Assembly (NCBI GenBank): GCA_903829015.1
Contig: CAIKOJ010000151.1
Location: 1-64,000, forward strand
Length of the DNA stretch: 64,000 bases
Reading direction: 5' to 3'
From: an uncultured Bacteroidota bacterium
Lineage (GTDB): Bacteria; Bacteroidota; Bacteroidia; Chitinophagales; Chitinophagaceae
The notes below the pieces were generated by a model. It saw only the letters and a program-made list of their open reading frames with translations. It did no database searches and was not told the DNA's origin. Of the stretch, positions 28,175-35,903 are shown piece after piece. Made by a program: the position numbers and the translations under genes. How positions within the stretch are numbered: position 1 is the first letter of the stretch; each line of letters opens with the position of its first letter.

Positions 28175-28627
28175 ATGAAAGTATTTTTTTGGGGGTTGTG
28201 GTTGGGTGCGGCATCAGTCTGTTTATTTGCCGGCTGTAAGAAAAAAGAAGAGTTGCCTGTATACATGAAAAATATGGACGGCGAGCGGCAATGGCGTGCA
28301 ACTGAGCGGGATATTTTTGCTTCGGGTGGATTGGTAGATACAACATATTACAACACCTATGCAATTAGTGTGTCGGTGATTAACAGCACTACTATTACCA
28401 CATCAGTTGCCGATACTTTTGGCCATCCTTACTATCTAACCGGCATACTACATTTTATCGATGTCGATCAGACTACCAGCACTATCACTTTTGCCAACAC
28501 AGTTACTGATATAGAACATGGTCTGCTGGATACTGTTGTGTACTACTACAACGACAACTACTATACCGAGCACCAAATGAGCATAGGCTCCCAGCGCAAG
28601 GTCGAAATTTGGTTACACTCTCAGTAG
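28175..28627 (+). CDS. Small lipoprotein of unknown function
   Basis: A 150-residue protein with a hydrophobic signal ending in the lipobox LFAGC (Cys about residue 22) and a Lys-rich KKKEE stretch after it. The mature domain is Thr- and Tyr-rich and strand-forming, with a WRATERD motif near its start, resembling lipocalin-like or beta-sandwich lipoproteins common in this phylum. I do not recognise the family. It is convergent with the OmpA-like pair. Confidence 0.75.
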   Translation: MKVFFWGLWLGAASVCLFAGCKKKEELPVYMKNMDGERQWRATERDIFASGGLVDTTYYNTYAISVSVINSTTITTSVADTFGHPYYLTGILHFIDVDQTTSTITFANTVTDIEHGLLDTVVYYYNDNYYTEHQMSIGSQRKVEIWLHSQ

Positions 28628-28662
28628 AAGTGATTTTGGGTGGCTGCTGGTTATCAAAAGGA

Positions 28663-29490
28663 TTACTTGCTTAGTATCCTTATTTCAACCCTTCTGTTCC
28701 TTTGCTTGTCTGCTTCGGTGATTTCGCTTCTCACAATCGGATTGCGGTTGCCAAGGCCTATATATTTAAGCCTGTCTTTATCAATTCCTTTCTCCACCAG
28801 GTAGTTGTAGATCGCTTCTGCCCTGCATTCAGACAGGTTCCTGCCTTTAAATTTACTATCCGCACCCTCAGTAGGTCCCATGCAGCATACATGACCTTCT
28901 ATCTGTATTTTCAACAATGGATTCTCTGTGAGTATTTTCAGCAGATGACGCAGATCCGGCTCCGATTTGTCGAGCAGCACCGGTTGGTTCAGTTTGAAGA
29001 AAATGTTATGGAGCGCAAACGTTTGATTAACCCTGAGCCGCTTTACATCTACAGTGCCATTCGCTTCTTCAATCTGCCTTACCTTTTCCATCTCGGCCCG
29101 GTCAATAATTATCTGCACCTTTCTGTCGGGGGCATAACCGTCTTTCCCTTTTACGTTGGTTCTATCTATCTTACCCTTACCTAAGCACAGTTTAATATCT
29201 TCTTCTTTAAACCCTGCTTTCACCAGATGTTCTCTTACATTCTTCGCCCGCACCATAGATAGCGTGTCATTGTAACCGCTGCCACCAATAAAGTCGGCAT
29301 AGCCCAGCACAGTCAGTTTATCGCCGTGCAGCAGTGTATCTTTTGATATGAGCCTGTCTAAATATGCCTCCGACTCCTTGCTCAGCTTTGAAATATTCAA
29401 TGGAAAATACACCTCAAAGGTATCCCTGCTCTGGCCGCGCCCGGCAAAAGAGGGTATAATAAGGCAGATAATGATCGCGATGTTTTTCAT
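28663..29490 (-). CDS. Double OmpA-like domain protein (copy 1)
   Basis: A 275-residue exported protein with two OmpA-C-like modules. The first (about 25-130) has VYFPLNISKLSKESEAYL, LTVLGYADFIGG and a degenerate end. The second (about 155-275) has the standard strand-helix order with IQIEGHVCCMG, where peptidoglycan-binding OmpA domains usually have GHTDxxG, and ends NRRVEIRILSK. Replacement of the TD pair by vicinal cysteines removes the usual meso-DAP-contacting Asp, so peptidoglycan binding is uncertain. A paralogue of the same architecture lies 28 bases upstream; the two are probably one operon formed by duplication. Confidence 0.85.
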   Translation of the reverse strand: MKNIAIIICLIIPSFAGRGQSRDTFEVYFPLNISKLSKESEAYLDRLISKDTLLHGDKLTVLGYADFIGGSGYNDTLSMVRAKNVREHLVKAGFKEEDIKLCLGKGKIDRTNVKGKDGYAPDRKVQIIIDRAEMEKVRQIEEANGTVDVKRLRVNQTFALHNIFFKLNQPVLLDKSEPDLRHLLKILTENPLLKIQIEGHVCCMGPTEGADSKFKGRNLSECRAEAIYNYLVEKGIDKDRLKYIGLGNRNPIVRSEITEADKQRNRRVEIRILSK

Positions 29491-29518
29491 TACGTTCTAA
29501 CTAATATTTTTCACTCGT

Positions 29519-30373
29519 TTACTTACTCATAATCCTAATTTCAACACGCCGGTTTTTGCACCGGTCCTCTTCCGTAACTTCTTCTTTTACTACGGGATCA
29601 TTATTACCTAACCCAATTGTTTTCATCCTCGCAGTATCAATGCCGTTCTGAGCAAGGTAGTCAAAAATCGCCTTAGCTCGATAAGCCGACAGATAACCAT
29701 CTTTATACCGGGCATCAATCCCTACCTGAGAACCAAGGCAGCAAACATGACCTTCGATACGCACAGTAACTTTTGGGTTCTCTCTCATAAAACCTACTAG
29801 AAAGACAAGGTCAGGGTCTGATTCCGGCAATAAAAAGTCTATACCCGGCGCAAAAAAGAGGTTATTCAATGCAAATGCCTGATTGACCTTGAGCTTGTTA
29901 ATATCAATTTTCGGTTTGGACTTAGCAGCCGGAGACTGCCGCGCGGGAGGCGGCAGGATAGGCGGAGGCGCCGCCTGTGTATGCACAATCACTATCTGCA
30001 CTTTCCGGTCGGGAGCATACCCATCCTTCCCTGCTACATTTTTACGGTCTATTTTCCCTTTGCCCGCGCACAGCGAAATATCCTCTTTATCGAAGCCGTA
30101 TTTTATGAGATAGTTACGTACGGCATTGGCACGCAAAATAGACAGACTATCGTTGTGTTTGTTGCCGCCAACGTAATCAGCATACCCCAGCACCATCAGT
30201 TTATCGCCATGAATAAGTGTATCCTTAAAAATCAGGTGGTCAATGTGATCTTCTGCTTCTTTACTGATCATAGCAGAATTGAATGGGAAATAAATTTCAA
30301 AGGTATCTCTGCCTTGGCTGCGTCCCTGCAGTGCGGAAAATAACAGACAGCTAAAAAGCAAGAGATTTTTCAT
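29519..30373 (-). CDS. Double OmpA-like domain protein (copy 2)
   Basis: A 284-residue paralogue of the downstream gene, with the same order: signal peptide (MKNLLLFSCLLFSALQG), first OmpA-like module (FEIYFPFNSAMISKEAEDHI, LMVLGYADYVGG), linker, second module (VRIEGHVCCLG ... NRRVEIRIMSK). It has an extra Pro-rich linker (QAAPPPILPPPARQSPAAKS, about 145-165) that copy 1 lacks. The open frame extends to 30487, but the signal peptide begins at the ATG at 30373. Both copies share the Cys-Cys replacement in the second module. Confidence 0.85.
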   Translation of the reverse strand: MKNLLLFSCLLFSALQGRSQGRDTFEIYFPFNSAMISKEAEDHIDHLIFKDTLIHGDKLMVLGYADYVGGNKHNDSLSILRANAVRNYLIKYGFDKEDISLCAGKGKIDRKNVAGKDGYAPDRKVQIVIVHTQAAPPPILPPPARQSPAAKSKPKIDINKLKVNQAFALNNLFFAPGIDFLLPESDPDLVFLVGFMRENPKVTVRIEGHVCCLGSQVGIDARYKDGYLSAYRAKAIFDYLAQNGIDTARMKTIGLGNNDPVVKEEVTEEDRCKNRRVEIRIMSK

Positions 30374-30508
30374 AAACCCAGATCGTAATAGATTACTAAG
30401 GTAATAATATTTGCTGGTTAACATTATACAGCTTAGCATTTCCCCGGACAGGGTTGTGATTTTTTGAAGCTTTACGGGTTTTGCCAATTGGAGTTGTTAT
30501 CCAATCGT

Positions 30509-31300
30509 TTATGGCAACTTCAAAAAACTACTGTTTTGCCTGTTTTTGGAATAATTATATTGCCAAAGGAAATACTTACTGGATTTCAGTGCGTCAATAC
30601 CTGTAGTTTTTGATACCAGCTCAAATTCAAATGACACATTATTGATTGCCTTTACAGTAAAACAGACCAAGCCATATTCGTTGTTCAAAAAATAGGAGGC
30701 AGAAGAAGTGCCGAATCTGGAAACACTTGTTGCTTCTACATCGAAACAGAATAACCTTCCGAATTTTGTTTTTAAAGTAACAGTATCTTTTACCAGGTAG
30801 CTTGTCTTAAAATGTTCAACACCTTTAATCGGGTATATGGAACCAATAGCCCAAATGGCACCTATATCAAAACTCCAATCCCACTTACTCCCAATTTTTT
30901 CAGTTTCCTTAAAATAGGGATACGGACAAAATTGAAGTAATTGGTAACAGCTGCGTGCCGGGTGCATGAATAATTCCGAATCACAGGATTCTATCCCTTC
31001 AAATACATTATGATCGCTGTTTTCGACCACGCTGTATTTATGAATGCTGTCGGTTGTTAAGAACTGCCACTGGCATAGCTTCTGCCCGGCATTGGCGTTA
31101 AATGCAATATCTGAACAAAATAACCCAACGGTATCTATGCTTACAAGTGAATTGTTGGAGTCGGTTTGTGTTACACGAAAAACAAACATTGCAGGACGAT
31201 CGTATCCCATACCTGCGAAGGACAATTTTATATCCCTCTTATCGTTTGTTTTGCAGGAGGAACAAACAAACAGAAACAGTATAAAGAGCCTGCCATGCAT
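30509..31300 (-). CDS. Lipoprotein of unknown function
   Basis: A 263-residue protein with a short signal and the lipobox-like LFVCSSC (Cys about residue 16) followed by a charged linker. The body contains several strands with aromatic residues and a KWDWSFDIGAIWAIG segment, but no motif I can name. It lies upstream of the OmpA-like pair on the same strand with about 135 bases between; linkage is uncertain. Confidence 0.75.
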   Translation of the reverse strand: MHGRLFILFLFVCSSCKTNDKRDIKLSFAGMGYDRPAMFVFRVTQTDSNNSLVSIDTVGLFCSDIAFNANAGQKLCQWQFLTTDSIHKYSVVENSDHNVFEGIESCDSELFMHPARSCYQLLQFCPYPYFKETEKIGSKWDWSFDIGAIWAIGSIYPIKGVEHFKTSYLVKDTVTLKTKFGRLFCFDVEATSVSRFGTSSASYFLNNEYGLVCFTVKAINNVSFEFELVSKTTGIDALKSSKYFLWQYNYSKNRQNSSFLKLP

Positions 31301-31359
31301 TTGCGCAAACTAAGCAAAATAAAATAAATGAATGTAACCCGGCGACGCTAATAAATAAC

Positions 31360-33204
31360 CTAATAGCCCCTGCCGTCCTGCTTCTCCATGTAATTCATAA
31401 AAGCACGGTTGGCCACCCTGTTACCTCCCCTGGTAGGATAATTACCTGTGAAATACCAGTCGCCCTGATTGTGCGGGCAGGCTTCATGCAGCCCTTCTAT
31501 CGACTGGTAAATAACATCCACCTCGGCTGTAACGTCCTTGTGTCGGAGCATCCCGGCTATTTTCTTACTGATCTGGTCAGGTGTAAACGGACTGTACACA
31601 CCCTTCACGAAATTCTTTTCGTCCAGCGTGCCGTTTCCTTCAGCTTCCTTGCACTGTTCATATATTTCATGCAGTCTTTGCTCATTGCCCTGTTCTGTAT
31701 ACAATGCTACTGCCGCCTGAAAAGCTATAAAATCTCCCATCCGGCTCATATCTATACCGTAGCAGTCCGGATACCGGATCTGCGGAGCAGATGATACAAC
31801 AATGATGCGCTTGGGCCCTAAGCGGTCGAGCATTTTTATGATACTCTCTTTCAACGTAGTTCCACGTACTATAGAATCGTCTATGATCACAAGTGTATCT
31901 ACGCCCTTCTCCACCGTACCATAGGTAATATCATACACATGCTGCACCATCTCATTTCTCGATGAGTCTTCAGTAATGAAGGTGCGCATCTTAGCATCTT
32001 TAATGGCGATCTTTTCGATCCTTACCCTGCGCCCTATCAGTTCGCGCATTTCTTCTTCGGTCATATCTGGCTTGGCCAGAATACGCTCGATCTTTATTTC
32101 CTTAAGGTAATCCTCAAGCCCTTTGATCAGGCCGTAAAAAGCAATTTCAGCCGTATTAGGTATAAACGATACAATTGTATGTTTCAGGTGATTATCCAGT
32201 GCCTTAAGTACAGTTCCTGCAAGGTTCCTGCCCAGATCCATACGTTCCCTGTATATATCCGGGTCACTGCCCCTGCTGAAATAGATACGCTCAAAACTAC
32301 AAGCAGTGTGTTCCCTCGGTGCCAGTATCTCTACATTCTTAAACTCTCCGGTCGACGATACAATTATCGCATGACCCGGTTCCAGTTTCATTACGTCTTT
32401 CTGTTTCAGGTTAAAGGTTGTCATCAGTGCTGCACGCTCAGATGCCGCTACCACTATTTCCTCATCCCGGTAGTAATAACATGGCCTGATACCGTTTGCG
32501 TCACGCATTACAAAGCTGTCTCCATTACCTATCAGTCCGCAAAACACAAATCCACCGTCAAAATGGGTAACCGCCTGTTTCAATATCCCTTCTATATTCA
32601 GTTTGGCAGGGTTGGTATCGTCTGCCAGGCATAGATAGTAGTGAATGGTCTCGATCATTGCCCCCAGGTCACTTTCCCTCAGTGTACTGTTCGGGTGCTG
32701 ACCCAACATATCAAACAACTCATCTGTATTCACCAGATTAAAGTTGCCCGCCATGGTCAAATTTCTTGTGGGGTTGATATGTGGTTTCAAAAACGGGTGG
32801 CAGAATTCCACATTGTTTTTGCCCTGAGTACCATAACGCAAATGCCCCATCAGCACCTCACCCACAAAGCGCATATAGCCCTTCATCAATCCGGGGTGCT
32901 GCAGTATGCCCGGATACATTTTATCCAGCTCCGTAACCTCCTGGTTGATATTCTGAAATATCTGCGAGATCGCCTGTGCACCGCTTACTCTCAGGCGGTG
33001 CATGAACTGGTGTCCCGGCTCTGTGTTAAGCTTCACGGTGGCTATACCCGCACCGTCCTGACCGCGGTTGTGCTGCTTTTCCATAAGCAGGTATAACTTG
33101 TTCAGGCCAAAGAAGGCAGTACCGTATTTTTGCTGGTAGTAAGAAAGTGGTTTGAGCAGCCTGATATAGGCGAGGCCGCATTCGTGCTGTATTGCGTCAG
33201 ACAT
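31360..33204 (-). CDS. purF: Amidophosphoribosyltransferase
   Basis: A 614-residue enzyme that commits PRPP to purine synthesis by transferring the glutamine amide nitrogen. The N-terminal nucleophile is the Cys in HECGLAYIRL (residue 9, exposed after propeptide removal). KQHNRGQDGAGIA and FCGLIGNGDSFVMRDANGIRP complete the glutaminase half. The PRPP-binding loop is VIIDDSIVRGTTL. The protein is longer than E. coli PurF (about 505), which matches the extended Bacteroidota form as I recall it. A -7 box (TATCTTTG) ends 7 bases before the start codon. Confidence 0.95.
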   Translation of the reverse strand: MSDAIQHECGLAYIRLLKPLSYYQQKYGTAFFGLNKLYLLMEKQHNRGQDGAGIATVKLNTEPGHQFMHRLRVSGAQAISQIFQNINQEVTELDKMYPGILQHPGLMKGYMRFVGEVLMGHLRYGTQGKNNVEFCHPFLKPHINPTRNLTMAGNFNLVNTDELFDMLGQHPNSTLRESDLGAMIETIHYYLCLADDTNPAKLNIEGILKQAVTHFDGGFVFCGLIGNGDSFVMRDANGIRPCYYYRDEEIVVAASERAALMTTFNLKQKDVMKLEPGHAIIVSSTGEFKNVEILAPREHTACSFERIYFSRGSDPDIYRERMDLGRNLAGTVLKALDNHLKHTIVSFIPNTAEIAFYGLIKGLEDYLKEIKIERILAKPDMTEEEMRELIGRRVRIEKIAIKDAKMRTFITEDSSRNEMVQHVYDITYGTVEKGVDTLVIIDDSIVRGTTLKESIIKMLDRLGPKRIIVVSSAPQIRYPDCYGIDMSRMGDFIAFQAAVALYTEQGNEQRLHEIYEQCKEAEGNGTLDEKNFVKGVYSPFTPDQISKKIAGMLRHKDVTAEVDVIYQSIEGLHEACPHNQGDWYFTGNYPTRGGNRVANRAFMNYMEKQDGRGY

Positions 33205-33211
33205 CTGGTGG

Positions 33212-33219
33212 CAAAGATA
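33212..33219 (-). promoter_or_regulatory. Bacteroidota -7 box (TATCTTTG) for purF
   Basis: Exact TAnnTTTG match on the minus strand, 8 bases before the purF start; implies a leaderless or near-leaderless transcript. Confidence 0.5.
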
Positions 33220-33290
33220 GGGCGATTGGCTGATAAGTAAAAAAAATGATAGGTTATTCTGAACGGACCATCACTTAAAAGTATGGCGCA

Positions 33291-33977
33291 CTAATTCGAC
33301 CCCAGAGATAGTATCTTGTTCACCCCTCCTTCCTCGTTGCCTTTACCAGCAGGTTTGCTGGTGAGTGTGGTTATCATTAACACCAGACCTATAAAAAATA
33401 TACATACAGCCGAAAATTTTTGCATATAGCCTACTCTTTTGGGGGTGAGCAACGTCTTTAACTTACCGGCAAGAAAAACTTTAAGAAAATCGATACCCAA
33501 TATGATGATCAGCGCAATACCAAACAATACGATCCTATACATTGCCGGCTTGCTGGCAATAATGGTTACTGCACCCAGCCAGGTAACGATCACGCCCGGA
33601 TTCAGTGTATTTACCAGAAAACCACCCAGCCATATCTTAAAATAGTCACTTCCGGACACTTCATTATCAGCTGATTTAGCACTTGCTGCAGCTTGTTTTT
33701 TAAAGAAACCCACAAGCCCTATTGTCATAAGAGCAATTGCCCCTCCAACTCCTATGATCCGCTGATAAGGAGTGAGCTGTTGCAGCCATGTCGCCGCCAT
33801 ATTTGCCAATGTCACATAAATAATATCGCTCACCGATACGCCCAGCACAAAAGCCAGACCTGCCTTATAACTGTAGGTAAGGCTGTACTTAATGATCACA
33901 AATATTGTGGGACCTACCGATATGGCCATAAACAGGCCTACCAATATTCCTTTTAAAGCAGCATCAGCAAAATTCAT
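33291..33977 (-). CDS. LysE family exporter
   Basis: A 228-residue inner-membrane protein with about six hydrophobic helices. The N-terminal segment GILVGLFMAISVGPTIFVIIK is the LysE/RhtB signature with its GP turn, and NTLNPGVIVTWLGAV is the second conserved block. Family members export amino acids or related small molecules. Neighbours (purF, purC) give no substrate hint. An exact -7 box (TAAGTTTG) lies 22 bases upstream. Confidence 0.88.
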   Translation of the reverse strand: MNFADAALKGILVGLFMAISVGPTIFVIIKYSLTYSYKAGLAFVLGVSVSDIIYVTLANMAATWLQQLTPYQRIIGVGGAIALMTIGLVGFFKKQAAASAKSADNEVSGSDYFKIWLGGFLVNTLNPGVIVTWLGAVTIIASKPAMYRIVLFGIALIIILGIDFLKVFLAGKLKTLLTPKRVGYMQKFSAVCIFFIGLVLMITTLTSKPAGKGNEEGGVNKILSLGSN

Positions 33978-33998
33978 AATCTATCACCCCTTTACACA

Positions 33999-34006
33999 CA
34001 AACTTA
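33999..34006 (-). promoter_or_regulatory. Bacteroidota -7 box (TAAGTTTG) for the LysE-type gene
   Basis: Exact TAnnTTTG match on the minus strand, 22 bases before the ATG. Confidence 0.45.
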
Positions 34007-34099
34007 CGCCAATGGCATGGTATTCAATGGTAAAATAAACAAGTAGTTGGATTTGGCAATTGCAATGGGGGGTCAAATTGGCCTATAATTATTAACAAT

Positions 34100-34128
34100 T
34101 TTGGTTTCGCCCTATCCACTTATATTTG
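34100..34128 (+). promoter_or_regulatory. Promoter for purC (-33 TTTG, -7 TATATTTG)
   Basis: TTTG at 34100-34103 and TATATTTG at 34121-34128 are separated by 17 bases, close to the Bacteroidota consensus spacing. The box rules out the TTG at 34126 as the start and supports the ATG at 34168. Confidence 0.6.
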
Positions 34129-34167
34129 CAGTCCTTATTAATCAACGTTTATAATTTATTTACAAAT

Positions 34168-35088
34168 ATGAATTTCCCTGGTCAAACAAATTTCTATAAA
34201 GGCAAAGTACGTGATGTGTACACTATCGGCGACAAGTACTTACTGATGATAGTAAGCGATCGCATTTCTGCATTCGATGTCGTTCTACCTAAACCTATCC
34301 CTTACAAGGGCCAGGTGCTGAATCAGATCGCGGCCCAATTTCTTAACGCTACAAAAGATATCGTTCCAAACTGGATGCTGTCTGTGCCAATGCCTAATGC
34401 AACGATCGGGTATAAATGCGAAACTTATCCGGTTGAAATGGTGGTTAGGGGCAACCTCACCGGCCATGCATGGCGTACCTATAAGAGCGGCAAACGCGAA
34501 ATCTGCGGCGTTGCTATGCCCGACGGCATGAAAGAAAACGACTTTTTCGCAAAACCCATCATCACCCCTACAACCAAAGCCCACGAAGGCCATGATGAAG
34601 ACATAACGCGCGATGAGATCATCAGCAGCGGACTTGTTTCAAAAGCGGAATATGAGCAACTGGAAAAATACACACTTGCAATATTTGAAAGAGGCCGTGA
34701 AATGGCAAAAGAAAGGGGATTGATACTCGTTGATACCAAGTATGAATTTGGAAAGATCGGCGATACCATTTACCTGATCGACGAGATCCACACGCCTGAT
34801 TCCTCACGCTATTTCTACATGGAAGGCTATGAAGAGCGCCAGAAAAACGGAGAACAGCAGCGCCAGCTTTCTAAAGAATTTGTGCGTGAATGGCTGATGG
34901 GAAACGGCTTCCAGGGCAAAGAAGGACAGTCGATCCCTGAAATGACAGAAGAAGTAGTAGGTCAGATATCAGAGCGCTACATAGAGCTGTTTGAAGTAGT
35001 TACCGGCAGAACCTTTGTAAAACACGATGTGAACCATGCCGAAGAAGAAAGGAAGCTGATAGAGGCGCTGAACCAATTGAATGCGTAA
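34168..35088 (+). CDS. purC: Phosphoribosylaminoimidazole-succinocarboxamide synthase
   Basis: A 306-residue SAICAR synthase joining CAIR to aspartate with ATP. The ATP-grasp signatures are present: [18 protein letters not shown] at the start, [26 protein letters not shown] and EVVTGRTF near the end. A Bacteroidota promoter overlaps the upstream in-frame TTG at 34126, so the ATG at 34168 is the start. The TAA stop (35086-35088) is also the beginning of the first palindromic repeat (GTAAACCCC) of the DUF559 element, so the repeat joins directly onto the last codon. Confidence 0.95.
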   Translation: MNFPGQTNFYKGKVRDVYTIGDKYLLMIVSDRISAFDVVLPKPIPYKGQVLNQIAAQFLNATKDIVPNWMLSVPMPNATIGYKCETYPVEMVVRGNLTGHAWRTYKSGKREICGVAMPDGMKENDFFAKPIITPTTKAHEGHDEDITRDEIISSGLVSKAEYEQLEKYTLAIFERGREMAKERGLILVDTKYEFGKIGDTIYLIDEIHTPDSSRYFYMEGYEERQKNGEQQRQLSKEFVREWLMGNGFQGKEGQSIPEMTEEVVGQISERYIELFEVVTGRTFVKHDVNHAEEERKLIEALNQLNA

Positions 35089-35112
35089 ACCCCAACCCTA
35101 AAGGGAGATGTT
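35085..35112 (-). repeat. Palindromic repeat R1
   Basis: GTAAACCCCAACCCTAAAGG followed by GAGATGTT; one base differs from the other copies. Its TAA is the purC stop codon. Confidence 0.8.
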
Positions 35113-35196
35113 ACGTAAAATAGATTGCGCCTTGTGATTGCAGAAAATGTTTGGTTATTGCTTTGAAAAAATTTGTTTCCAATAGACTTTTAAGAT

Positions 35197-35223
35197 AACA
35201 CCTCCCTTTAGGGTCGGGGTTTA
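35197..35223 (+). repeat. Palindromic repeat F1
   Basis: AACACCTCCCTTTAGGGTCG then GGGTTTA; inverted relative to R1, with about 85 bases between them. Confidence 0.8.
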
Positions 35224-35240
35224 TAGGAATTGAGTACTAA

Positions 35241-35267
35241 TAATCTTTATGGAAATGAAAATGTTTT
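35241..35267 (+). pseudogene. Fragment of a second DUF559 gene (start codon and first codons only)
   Basis: After F1 the sequence continues exactly as in the intact copy through ATGGAAATGAAAATGTTTT (ATG at 35249), encoding Met-Glu-Met-Lys-Met-Phe, then hits TAA. Resemblance to the intact copy stops there. It is a truncated left end of the same element. Confidence 0.65.
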
Positions 35268-35296
35268 AATATTGTGAGTTATTGCAAATATGTTAC

Positions 35297-35326
35297 GTAA
35301 ACCCCGACCCTAAAGGGAGGTGTTTT
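35297..35326 (-). repeat. Palindromic repeat R2
   Basis: GTAAACCCCGACCCTAAAGG then GAGGTGTTTT; directly abuts R3. Confidence 0.8.
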
Positions 35327-35354
35327 GTAAACCCCGACCCTAAAGGGAGATGTT
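35327..35354 (-). repeat. Palindromic repeat R3
   Basis: GTAAACCCCGACCCTAAAGG then GAGATGTT; left boundary of the intact module. Confidence 0.8.
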
Positions 35355-35438
35355 ACGTAAAATAGATTGTGCCTCGTGGTTGCAGAAAATGTTTGGTTAT
35401 TGCTTTGAAAAAATTTGTTTCCAGTAAACTTGTACGAT

Positions 35439-35465
35439 AACACCTCCCTTTAGGGTCGGGGTTTA
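35439..35465 (+). repeat. Palindromic repeat F2
   Basis: AACACCTCCCTTTAGGGTCG then GGGTTTA; ends 25 bases before the DUF559 ATG. Confidence 0.8.
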
Positions 35466-35490
35466 TAGGAAATGAGTACAAACTTTCTTT

Positions 35491-35877
35491 ATGGAAAAGA
35501 AAATGTTTTTAAATGCGTCCTATACAATATTTGAAACCGCTAAATCCTTACGAAATAATCAAACAAATACCGAAAAACAACTTTGGGATTATTTAAAACA
35601 AAAACCACACGGGTATAACTTCAGAAGACAACATCCTATCAGCACCTATATAGCAGATTTTTACTGCCATCCTTTAAAACTGATAATTGAAATTGATGGA
35701 GGTTACCATCTAAAAAAGGAGGAGCAGAATTATGATAAGAACAGACAGGAAATTTTGGAAGGTCACGGAATCAGATTTTTAAGGTTCACAAACGATGAGA
35801 TTGAAAAAGAAATCAAGTCGGTTATAGCAAAAATTGAAGAATATTTTAACAGCACCATAAATAACACCTCCCTTTAG
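35491..35877 (+). CDS. DUF559 stand-alone endonuclease-like protein
   Basis: A 128-residue single-domain protein of the DUF559 group, related to Vsr-like and PD-(D/E)XK nucleases. Conserved positions: [15 protein letters not shown] (21-35), FRRQHPI (44-50), Asp56 in YIADFY, Glu67 and Asp69 in IIEIDGGYH, and [12 protein letters not shown] (93-104). The Asp56...Glu67-x-Asp69 arrangement fits a metal-binding nuclease site. The last residues Thr-Ser-Leu and the TAG stop are encoded inside repeat F3. Repeat F2 lies 25 bases upstream. No methylase or restriction partner is nearby. Activity is inferred; family identity is fairly secure. Confidence 0.88.
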   Translation: MEKKMFLNASYTIFETAKSLRNNQTNTEKQLWDYLKQKPHGYNFRRQHPISTYIADFYCHPLKLIIEIDGGYHLKKEEQNYDKNRQEILEGHGIRFLRFTNDEIEKEIKSVIAKIEEYFNSTINNTSL

Positions 35878-35889
35878 GGTCGGGGTTTT
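35863..35889 (+). repeat. Palindromic repeat F3
   Basis: AACACCTCCCTTTAGGGTCG then GGGTTTT; right boundary of the element. It contains the DUF559 stop codon and ends 14 bases before the hutU ATG. Confidence 0.8.
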
Positions 35890-35903
35890 ACTCGCTAAGA
35901 ACT

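Larger units (their letters stand above)
35085..35889 (+). mobile_element. Repeat-bounded DUF559 nuclease element with partial second copy
   Basis: This 805-bp block lies between purC and hutU. It contains six copies of a 25-30 base palindromic repeat (core GACCCTAAAGGGAG) in order reverse, forward, reverse, reverse, forward, forward. It also holds two 183-bp copies of a left-end module (35085-35267 and 35327-35509, about 14 hand-counted differences) and one intact DUF559 nuclease gene. Each module has a reverse and a forward repeat about 85-90 bases apart, then 27 bases, then the first codons of the nuclease. No transposase, recombinase or obvious target-site duplication is seen. Classification as mobile is inference. 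Confidence 0.55.

Noticed and set aside
35085-35465. Possible CRISPR array
   Set aside because: The repeats occur in both orientations, spacing is irregular (0 to about 90 bases), and the interval sequence is itself duplicated rather than unique; no cas genes are present.
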